Source: Aselliscus stoliczkanus (Eukaryota > Chordata > Mammalia > Chiroptera > Hipposideridae). Taken from it: 64,000 bases of DNA. The notes beneath the pieces are model-generated. The model saw only the letters and a list, made by a program, of their open reading frames with translations. It was not told the DNA's origin and did not search any database. Both the position numbers and the translations under genes were made by a program. Every line of letters starts with the position of its first letter. Position 1 is the first letter of the stretch. This document shows, in pieces, positions 56,525 to 64,000 of this stretch. The DNA is taken from positions 9,953,501 to 10,017,500 of the forward strand of contig CM066736.1 in assembly GCA_033961575.1 (NCBI GenBank), written 5' to 3'.

Positions 56525-56758
56525 CAGGGGTCAGGAAACTTTCGAGACGGAAGAGCCAATCCTGTCCCTCACAACAATTTAAAAATTATTCGAGAGCCAC
56601 AAAACAAATGAAATCACCGTTATGTGAAGAATATCCTTGAAAAATTTTATGAATGAAAGTATGATGGCTTTATTTTCATTATCAATTTTGCTTCAGAGCC
56701 ACATGTATGTACCCAAAGAGCTGCATGCGGCTCGCAAGCCTCAGTTTGCCGACCCCTG
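56525..56758. mobile_element. hAT miniature element with intact termini
   Basis: 234 bp. Left end caggggtcaggaaacttt, right end agtttgccgacccctg: inverted repeats of about 15 bp. Flanks cgctaggc and gattaggc are a decayed 8-bp target duplication typical of hAT. The interior mentions gagccacaaaac / gagccacatg in both halves. No coding capacity. Confidence 0.85.
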
Positions 56759-56784
56759 GATTAGGCTATGCCTTAAATAACTGT

Positions 56785-57015
56785 GTGGTGAGAAGCATCG
56801 TCCTAGGGCTTGGACTGCTGGGTTCAAATCCTAGCCTTTCTGCTGATTTACTGTGTGACCCCAGCCAACTTTCTTAACCACTCTGAGCTTTGTCTCTTTC
56901 TGTTAACTCTATTAATAAATATCCACCTGCCAAGAAGCATGATGAAGCTTAAATACAGTAGGAGCTCTAAGTTCAGACCCTGGCAAGGTGTGTTCAATGA
57001 ACACAGGCTCTTGTT
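56785..57015 (+). repeat. MIR SINE, nearly complete
   Basis: Reads cttggactgctgggttcaaa, tcctagcctttctgctgatt, tactgtgtgaccccagccaa, cttaaccactctgagctttg and atgatgaagcttaaatacag. Confidence 0.85.
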
Positions 57016-57066
57016 TTAGGGCTAACAGGAATAGGTCCAGGTTTTATGATGTGTGATGCTTATACA

Positions 57067-57079
57067 GTGTGTGTGTGTG

Positions 57080-57115
<36 letters not shown>
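57067..57115 (+). repeat. (GT)n microsatellite
   Basis: About 49 bases of GT with a single GC interruption. Confidence 0.98.
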
Positions 57116-57116
<1 letters not shown>

Positions 57117-57829
57117 ATGGGGGGGGTACTATTTAAGGAAAGAATAAAATAACCAAGGAAACTGGGGGTCCAGTGTAGTGGAGGGGCCCTGGAGCCTAAG
57201 GTCTCTAGCTTTTCTAGGCCTTCTAGCAGCAATATTTCTTCTTCAGCATCTCCAATAAGAAACTGACATCCTATCACAGGGCCCCTTTAATGTCCAAACC
57301 CTACTGGGATATTTTCCCAACAGTGGAAAGTCGCAGGGATTAGGCCACGTCTTGCAGCGCGGTGCGATGCTCAGAGAACGAAATTGCTGCGAGCACCTTC
57401 TCTGAAATGAGGCATCTGTGGTCCCCTCTTTCTAGGCCCCCCAGAGCAAACACACCTGGGATCTCCTTTCTCAACCCTCAGGGTTCTTCCACCCAGGAAT
57501 TAGATAGGCTTACAAAAGAATTTCTGAAGGGACAGGGTTGGAGCTGGGGGCTGGGGGTTGTGGCTGGGGTTGGATTGTTGTTGTTTTTTTTTTGTTTAAG
57601 AGCTGGTTTCAATTTTGTAACATTGTTCTCTTGGGCAATGGAGGTGTGTCCTTCATTGGAGCCTCAACAGGGAGCCAGGCAGAGAAAAAAAAAAAAAGAA
57701 AGAAAAGAAAACTGAACACTTTCAATCCCTTGTATAAATGATGACTTCTAGTTGTGATCTTTTCCACTTTTTGGCGTTTTCTTCTCTCCCTTCCTATTTG
57801 ACCCTGGTCATAGCTCCGTGACATGACCT
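57116..57829. other. Unique non-coding sequence
   Basis: T- and A-runs (57580, 57686) and no recognised repeat or gene. Confidence 0.4.
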
Positions 57830-57930
57830 GAGCTGGGGTAAGTAATCCCGTGTTACAGATGGGGAAATTGAGGCCCACAGGATTTAGGGGGCTTCCTGAG
57901 ATGGCTTCTCCATGGAAATGAGAAGCCTGC
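57830..57930 (-). repeat. MIR SINE fragment, antisense
   Basis: Reads taatcccgtgttacagatgg then ggaaattgaggcccacagg. Confidence 0.6.
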
Positions 57931-58880
57931 ATTCACAAGGAGCCCCCTCTGTGTGTGTTTGTGTTCTAATCTCTATTTATAAGGACTCCAGTGATTGACA
58001 CTGTCTTCTCTACTCAGTAGGAAGGATGGAGGGAACATGATAAAGAGAATACAAGGAACTTTCTCTTTATGTAATCCAGTGTTATATCATTACCTTTTAA
58101 AGCCTTCTCCCATTCCACGGGTGAAGAAACGTGGACCTGCCCACAGGACAAAGCCATACTCGTAATGGAGCACAGTCTCCCTCTCTAGCCTAATCCTCTG
58201 CCTGTTGTCCCACCTCCATACACTCCAGCTCAAGCATGACGAGATGTCCCATACTTTGTCCCATCTTCACACAGTCCCCTACCGCTGAAAGGGGCATCTG
58301 CCTCTCCTCTGCCAGCCTGGTGAACTCCTCTTTATCCCACAGTACCCATCCAAGGATGCCCCTGGGAGATGGGTACGTTGAAAAAGTAGAATACAGGATC
58401 GCATCTGTAGTACAATTTCAGCTTACATACAAGTATAGTTCTGGAAACCATACATATAAACATAGTCAAAAGTGACGGGAATATGGTGATTTATTTTCTT
58501 TTTGCTTATCTGCGGTTTCTGATGTTTTTGACAGCCAACATGTATTCTTCTGTAATCGTAATAAAAGTTGCTTTTGATGTCTTAAAGCAGCAAGCGTCTA
58601 CATGTTTTCTTTTGGGAGCTCTCCTTGAATATTATCCTGCTTTATAAGGTGTGCACACACACACGCCCCAGGCAGGTAAAGACGATCACATTCTTCTAAT
58701 GTTGCATTTTGCACATAACTCTGTTATTTCATTAATCATATGGAGATGATCTATTTACTTATCTCCTTCCTACCCAGTCTGCAAGGCAGTATCATGTCAA
58801 TGTTAAGATTGTGGCTCTCAGAGCCACGATTCCTGACAGTAACTCCTGGACCCACCACCTCTCCCATTCTTTCACTATGA
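57931..58880. other. Unique non-coding sequence
   Basis: No gene. About 58200-58350 is pyrimidine-rich and L2-like but diverged. Confidence 0.35.
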
Positions 58881-58884
58881 AGCG

Positions 58885-59150
58885 TTTACCCCACGTCAGG
58901 CAGGATACACTGTATTCAGACCAGACAATGGCCCATGTCTTCATGGAACTGCTCACCGAGACCGTAACCAGTGAGTATAACAAACGAGCAAACTCAGTAG
59001 AAAGTGTAAGTGCTGAGCAACTTTGAAAATGTCGTCCAGGCAGAGGGGCTGAGAGGGGGAAATGCGAGAGGCGAGGGAGGGATGAAAGTTTAACTGGAGA
59101 GGCCACTCCAGGTGTTGCAGACAATAGAGTGAGCCATATCCTGGGAAAGA
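58885..59150 (-). repeat. L2 LINE, antisense, diverged
   Basis: Reads cccatgtcttcatggaactg, ctcaccgagaccgtaaccag and ggcagaggggctgagagggg. Confidence 0.5.
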
Positions 59151-59174
59151 TCAGTCGTTCAGTTTTGACACATT

Positions 59175-59370
59175 AATTTTCCTCACTGACTATCTGGATG
59201 TGGGTTGTGTGATCTCGGGGAATCATTTTCTTTCTCTGGACCTCGGTTTTCTTACCTGTAAAATGAGGATAAAAAATTCTCCCTACATCATGAGGTTTCA
59301 TGGAGTATAAATGAAAAGCATTTGGAATGGTGCCTAACACAGAGCATGTACTCAATGCATGTTAGCCATG
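59175..59370 (+). repeat. MIR SINE
   Basis: Reads tggacctcggttttcttacc, tgtaaaatgaggataaaaaa, tcatgaggtttcatggagta and gagcatgtactcaatgcatg. Confidence 0.8.
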
Positions 59371-59399
59371 ATGGTGTGAGGGGATAATGAGCCTCGTTT

Positions 59400-59470
59400 C
59401 TCATATAGTCCAAGCACTGAGAATAAGTCCTGGCACACAGTAGGTACTCAATGAATGCTTACTGTTCAAA
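59400..59470 (+). repeat. L2/MIR 3' end
   Basis: Reads aataagtcctggcacacagt, aggtactcaatgaatgctta. Confidence 0.65.
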
Positions 59471-59890
59471 GCACCAAACTGACCACAGGGTTTCTGACTG
59501 ACAATACATGGGTTTTCTCCAGAGCTCTCCCAAAGGGAAGGTTAAAGGTGAATGCTGGAAGTCAGGCTTGTCAGCCTGTTTCCTAGAGCCTGGGTAACGA
59601 CACGTGCAGTGACGTTTCAGGTGAAGCCTACTAACAGGAGAGCAGAGAGAATGAGGGGCCAGTGTAACCTTGCTGTCAGCTCAGATAGGCCTTCCAAGAA
59701 CCTCCTACAAGCTCTGCCTGAAGCCTGGGCTTTTTGTTTCTTTTTAATGCAATTTCATCTATTTATGGTTTTATAGTTCATAATCCAAATGGCTTTACAT
59801 GTCAAATATTGTTAACTTATTAGTTAGTAGACCAAAGTATTATTAGGTTCAACCAATAAAGAAGTCACATGTTCTTTCCATCATGAGGTA
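59471..59890. other. Unique non-coding sequence
   Basis: Nothing recognised. Confidence 0.4.
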
Positions 59891-59891
59891 A

Positions 59892-60930
59892 GAAGGTCTG
59901 ACAATTAAATTCGCAAACTTGTTGCAATGATGTTGCTAACCTTTATTTCATATCAGAAGGATGATTCATTATGAATTTGTACCAACTGGACAAACAGTTA
60001 ACCAAGGTTACTATTTGGAAGTGCTAAAAAGGCTGTGTGAAAAAGTTACATGATCTGGGGCTGGTCAAGTGGCTGGTTGGTTAAGAGCTGGCTTGGGACG
60101 CCAGCTCTCAGCAGCATGGCCTCAGTTTGGATCCCCTATGAGGCCAGTGACGCTGCGCCCTCTACAGCTAAGATGGTGAACAACAGCTCCACCTGGAGCT
60201 GGGCTGCCACGAGTTACCTGCACCGGTGTAGGCTGCAGCCCCTGCTGCAGTGGGCTGCCGCAAGCGACCATAAGCGGCTGGCAGCCGGCAAGAGCTGCCA
60301 TGAACCGTTGTGAGGGGCCGTCCAATGGCCAGTGAGTGACTGCCTCACCCAGGAAGAGAGGAATGACAATACCAACATGGGCCAGTGAAGCGAAGTCTTC
60401 CACAACTAGACTGAAGAACAAAAAGCCAGCAAGTTCTCTGTTCCCCTTCCCTGATTCCCCAATGCTGTTTCCCTCCCCCAATTCCCCAATAAAATCTTTA
60501 AAAAAGAAAAAAAAAAAGTTACACGACCTGAACTTTTCGCCTACAATTCATGGCTCTTACATCATAACAATGCACCAGCTCACACAGCACTGTCTGTGAG
60601 GGAGTTTTTAGCCAGTAAACAAATAATTGTATTGGAACACCCTCCTAGTCACCTGATCTGACTCTCAATGACTTCTTTCTTTACCCAAAGATAAAGGAAA
60701 TACTGAAAGGAAGACATTTTGGATGCCATTCAGGACATCAAGGGTAATATGAAAACAGCTCTGATGGCCACTCCAGAAAAAGAGTTCCAAAATTGCTTTG
60801 AAGAGTGAACTAGGCGCTGGTGTCAGTGCATAGCTTCCCAAGGGGAGTACTTTGAAGGTGACCATAGTGATATTCAGCCATGAGGCATGTAGCGGTTTTT
60901 CTAGGATGAGTTCCCGAATTTAATTGTCCT
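59892..60930 (+). mobile_element. Mariner deletion derivative, copy C, split by a SINE
   Basis: Ends gacaattaaattcgcaaact (left) and aatttaattgtcc (right). The same internal deletion as copies A and B puts the terminus next to the transposase C-terminal half. The second catalytic position is Asn (codon 60566) and the third Asp codon is at 60670. They are no longer in frame (104 bases apart), so a base was lost. A SINE at 60058-60512 interrupts the coding scrap. Confidence 0.9.
60058..60512 (+). mobile_element. Long composite tRNA-derived SINE inside mariner copy C
   Basis: Flanked by an 18-bp target duplication (60040-60057 and 60513-60530) that differs at two positions. The head ggggctggtcaagtggctgg has a B-box-like gtttggatccc. 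The middle (about 60155-60330) is GC-rich and unlike the SINE at 19960, but the tail (cccccaattccccaataaaa then tcttt and A's) is shared with it. At about 455 bp it is the longest SINE here. Confidence 0.88.
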
Positions 60931-61301
60931 CACTTAATTGTTCCTTAATTGCAACATTAAAGAAGCTGTCCTTTGTAACCGAGCTTATCAATTTGGTTTT
61001 GCCCAGGGAGTTTCTCTTGGACTCCCACACCTCGTGCACAGTCATCTTCTGGAGCCTGTTGTGAGTGGTTTCACAGCACCCCTGTCCCTTCACCTTGTAA
61101 GCTGTAGGGATGCTCTCACGTGCACCAAGTTTCAACTTGCCCATGAGCAGCTGTGTGCCAGGCACATGGTGGCAGGGTGGATCTCTCTTCCTGAGCCAAG
61201 CAAACAAAGCCCCAGTCCTCATGCCACTTACATCCCTCACGTGTGTTAGCATGGCCTTGATTTCAAGCAGCAAAGTCAACCCAAACTTGACGTCTGCTAT
61301 T

Positions 61302-61304
<3 letters not shown>
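60931..61304. other. Unique non-coding sequence
   Basis: No gene or repeat was recognised. Confidence 0.4.

Positions 61305-61348
<44 letters not shown>
61305..61348 (+). repeat. (AT)n microsatellite
   Basis: About 44 bases of pure AT. Confidence 0.98.
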
Positions 61349-61351
<3 letters not shown>

Positions 61352-61627
61352 ATAAAATCTGGCATAACCCATTATCCAGAGGTAGAACCAGCACCGTGAT
61401 GGTTCATTCAAGGGTTCAAACATCAGGAAAAGCCCTGACATCACCCATTATCCTAGACTTGACAGCCAGCATCATGCTGGGCAATAGGAACTCAAAGAAT
61501 TGTTCGCTCAAAGAATGAGAAGAAAGAGTAGAACTGATTCCAGCTTAGCACTGTCTGACACTTGCAAGATGGCTGGCTCAAGCCTCAGCATCCCAGCCTA
61601 TTAGTACACAATAATGTCCACGTAAAA
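61349..61627. other. Unique spacer
   Basis: Nothing recognised. Confidence 0.4.
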
Positions 61628-61769
61628 CAGATTACTTTTGGGGCCGGCCAAGTGGCGCAGTGGTTAAGCGCTGGCTTGGGAAGCCAGTGGCCCCGGTTCG
61701 GATCTCACATATGAGGGCCAGTGACACTGCCTTCAAAAAAAACGCCCCCAAAAAAACCAGAGTACTTTT
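61628..61769 (+). mobile_element. Short tRNA-derived SINE (monomer)
   Basis: The body at 61641-61757 starts ggggccggccaagtggcgca and has a B box ccggttcggatct. It ends in an A-rich tail with a C interruption. The target duplication cagattactttt / cagagtactttt (61628, 61758) differs at one base. Confidence 0.9.
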
Positions 61770-61882
61770 TTCCTGTGTTTGGGATTTTCTCACATTTTTT
61801 GAAGTACTGCATATAAACGTATAGATACAGACACATACATATGCATACCTATGATTTTACTTAATTATATATAATGTATATA
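61770..61882. other. AT-rich spacer
   Basis: Nothing recognised. Confidence 0.4.
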
Positions 61883-62105
61883 CCGGGGGTGCCAAAAAAA
61901 ACATATACAAATGGACACTTGGGTCAACGTTGCTCGAGCAGTAGTTCACTCTAATCTGAAGTGTCTGGACGCTGATGGTGACCACTCTGAGCATCTCTTG
62001 TCATTGCAGAAGCCAAATTGTATACATCTTTTGTTATCAGTATATATTATTACAATTTTAATTAGTTTTTTCTTAAAATGTGTATACATTTTTTGGCACC
62101 TTCTG
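61883..62105 (+). mobile_element. Tc1/mariner-type miniature element, copy 3
   Basis: Bounded by TA on both sides (61881-61882 and 62106-62107), the clearest boundary of the three copies. Ends CCGGGGGTGCCAAAAAA and, inverted, CAGAAGGTGCCAAAAAA. The core frame reads CLDADGDHSEHLL. At 223 bp it is slightly shorter than the others. Confidence 0.9.
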
Positions 62106-62107
62106 TA

Positions 62108-62610
62108 TTAGGTTTAAAGAATAAAACACATATTCATAAAATTTACTAATCAGTGTAAGAAACAGGGCTTCATATGACTGTTGAATTCCTGTGTGTCCAG
62201 CACCAATCACCTTTCTTTCGCTTCCCACTCATTCCAGAGAACTGAGTGTTGGATCATTATGTCAATATTATCCTTTCTTTGTTCCTTTGTAAGAGCAAGG
62301 CATCACTCCCATGACCACCCAAAGACTTTCCCTCATGCTCATTGGTCAGAAGAGGGTCATATGCCTGACCACTAACCAATCACAGGCAAGGGACTGGGGT
62401 TGGAATGAATTGGGATCTGCTTGAGGTCATCATTGTTTTTAGTTTCTTAATCTTGATAGAGAACAATGATAACATCCCAAAGGGTATCAGGAAGATTAAA
62501 TCAGAACACATATGTTACCCTGTCACAGTGCTGTGACTCAATCAAAATCGATAGTTGTTTCTTCCAATCTCTAGTCCAGATTACCCGTGCAACTGCCATT
62601 CTGCCCAAAA
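62108..62610. other. Unique non-coding sequence
   Basis: No recognised feature. Confidence 0.4.
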
Positions 62611-62645
62611 CACACGCGCACACGTGCACACACACACACGCACAC
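62611..62645 (+). repeat. Imperfect (CA)n tract
   Basis: AC repeats with GC/GT interruptions. Confidence 0.9.
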
Positions 62646-62739
62646 CCCCTCTGGCATTGGGTAGTGCTGCTTATATGAGCACATGTCCCAGCTCTGTCAC
62701 CACGCATGGTTCGTCACCTGTCCTTGCCCTCATTCTGTA

Positions 62740-62990
62740 GGCACTGCTTTTATTTATATAACTGCAATGTGCCAGGCACTTAGGTGCCCAGATTATAATA
62801 ACGAGGAAAAAACAAGTACAGCATCCTGCTCAGTGGGGAGAACACACATTACCCAAAGACGTACGCAATCTACACGTAATCATAATTCCAATAACCACTT
62901 GTGAAGGCGAGCTCTGTGCCGTGCGAACACATGATGAAGGCTCTAACGGAGGCGTCCCTAGAAAGTGACTGAGATGGGATCTGGGTGACA
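62740..62990 (-). repeat. L2 LINE 3' end, antisense
   Basis: Reads aactgcaatgtgccaggcac, ttaggtgcccagattataat, agtacagcatcctgctcagt and ggggagaac. Confidence 0.7.
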
Positions 62991-63538
62991 CATAAGCATC
63001 AACTGGGCAGCAGGTCTGGTGTGCTGGTGCTGGCCCACATGTCACGCGGGCACAGACAGTTTTCAGGAATGTGGCAGGCTGGTTATCAAGCACAGTCATT
63101 GTTAAGCATTCAATCATACACACCTAAAATTCAGTCTGTGAAAATTAAAAAGTCATACATTCTCAGAACTCACCCCTTCCTAGTGACCAGACTGCATTTG
63201 CCCATGACCTGTGCTCTCGAGGTTATTTGCGAGTATGACAGCCGTGTGGTGGACATACAGGACAACGATGTGCTACATGGCTCCTCTTCCCACAGACTTG
63301 TGTTCACTGACATCATGTGACAAGCTCAAAACGGGCCATGGTGGGGGCATTTCCATCACAGAAACTGGCAAATGCTACCAACTGGGTTTTTTCCTTCCCA
63401 GAGAGCCAGTTGCACACCACTGGGCAAAGGAGTTTCAAGAGGACCATTCCAGGCGGTAGGGACAGCCTGGGAAAGACCGTCCTAGAGGAGAACAAAGTGA
63501 CATAGTGGAGAGATTGAAATGGGCTCACTGAAGATATT
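62991..63538. other. Unique sequence with L2-like piece
   Basis: About 63420-63530 (ggaccattccaggcggtagg) resembles antisense L2. No gene. Confidence 0.4.
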
Positions 63539-63554
63539 AAGAATTTCCACCTCA

Positions 63555-63663
63555 GGGTCGGCTGAGTGGCACGGTGGTTAAGCGCTGGCTTGGGAGGCCT
63601 GCGGCCCCGGTTCGGGTCCCACATATGAGGACCAGTGACACTGCCCTCAAAAAAAAAAAAAAG
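63555..63663 (+). mobile_element. Short tRNA-derived SINE, first of two at one site
   Basis: The head gggtcggctgagtggcacgg has a B box ccggttcgggtcc and an A-rich tail. It is preceded by aagaatttccacctca (63539-63554) and followed by aagaatttct (63664-63673). Confidence 0.9.
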
Positions 63664-63673
63664 AAGAATTTCT

Positions 63674-63781
63674 GGGCCGGCCAAGTGGCGCGGTGGTTAA
63701 GTGCTGGCTTGCGACACCAGCAGCCCCGGTTCGGATCCCACATATGAGGGCCAGTGATACTGCCCTCAAAAAAAAAAAAAG
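63674..63781 (+). mobile_element. Short tRNA-derived SINE, second of two at one site
   Basis: The head gggccggccaagtggcgcgg has a B box ccggttcggatcc and an A-rich tail. It is followed by aagaatttctacctca (63782-63797), the third copy of the target word. It differs from its neighbour in the anticodon-arm-like region (gcgacaccagcagcc versus gggaggcctgcggcc). Confidence 0.9.
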
Positions 63782-63797
63782 AAGAATTTCTACCTCA

Positions 63798-64000
63798 AAA
63801 GGTTGTATGGCCTAAATGGAATAACGTCTGTAAAAAGCCATGGAACACAGTTCCTAGCACATACGAGGTCCTCCACAACGACAGTTAAAATTTTAAACAC
63901 CGTCAACAGTGTGCCCTGTCTTCAAATGGCGGTCGTATATGTTTTGGGCCCAGTGGCTTAAGCAGGAGGGTAGCAGATGCTACTGGCTGCCTAACCACTA
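63798..64000 (+). repeat. MIR-like 3' end and unique sequence
   Basis: About 63800-63890 (aacacagttcctagcacata, cgaggtcctc) resembles a MIR 3' end. The last 100 bases show nothing. Confidence 0.45.

Noticed and set aside
61641..61740. tRNA gene
   Set aside because: Same reason: a SINE with A-rich tail and flanking target duplication; the arms do not form a standard cloverleaf by eye.

Overview
The window looks like non-coding nuclear DNA from a placental mammal, most likely a bat and probably of the horseshoe/leaf-nosed (Rhinolophoidea) side. The evidence is the repeat content. Old mammal-wide repeats (MIR, L2, L1, MLT1-type LTRs, MER5A- and MER20-like hAT copies) are dense. On top of them lie younger tRNA-derived SINEs whose head reads GGGCCGGCCAAGTGGCGCAG, plus mariner/Tc1-type miniature elements. 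The SINE head and the tail ending in CCCCAATAAAATCT match my memory of rhinolophoid bat SINEs (Rhin/MEG type). I could not run a database search, so the taxon is an inference.

No protein-coding exon, RNA gene or CRISPR array could be supported. Every long open frame overlaps a repeat, a microsatellite or featureless sequence. The only recognisable protein remnants are decayed transposase fragments. The window is best read as intergenic or intronic.

Layout. 1-7 kb: MIR, L2, L1 and LTR-type fragments, a CT/TA microsatellite and the first Tc1-type miniature element (3458). 7-8.2 kb: a mariner deletion derivative inside an antisense L1, flanked by an inverted 34-bp copy of L1 sequence. 8.2-25 kb: unique DNA with MIR/L2/MER5A copies, a 59-bp direct duplication (16731 and 18407), the second Tc1-type element (17871) and a dimeric SINE (19960). 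25-26 kb: the second mariner derivative, on the minus strand. 26-38 kb: L2, MLT1, hAT and MER20 copies plus several long purine/pyrimidine tracts. 38-49 kb: a GT-rich block, an AT-rich DNA transposon (41577) and old repeats. 49-57 kb: an L1 with a clean twin-priming inversion, several L2 copies and a hAT element with intact termini (56525). 57-64 kb: the third mariner derivative split by a SINE (59892-60930), the third Tc1-type element (61883), and two SINEs inserted one after the other at the same site (63539-63800).

No pathway or operon is present. The structure worth attention is mobile-element history. Three mariner copies share one internal deletion, and three Tc1-type copies share one short core that keeps only the transposase C-terminus. 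Insertion order can be read from nesting. Several unique stretches rich in homeodomain, POU and TCF/LEF-like words (about 4.8, 8.4, 19.3, 23.9, 26.8 and 36.1 kb) are weak candidates for conserved regulatory DNA and can be tested by cross-species alignment.
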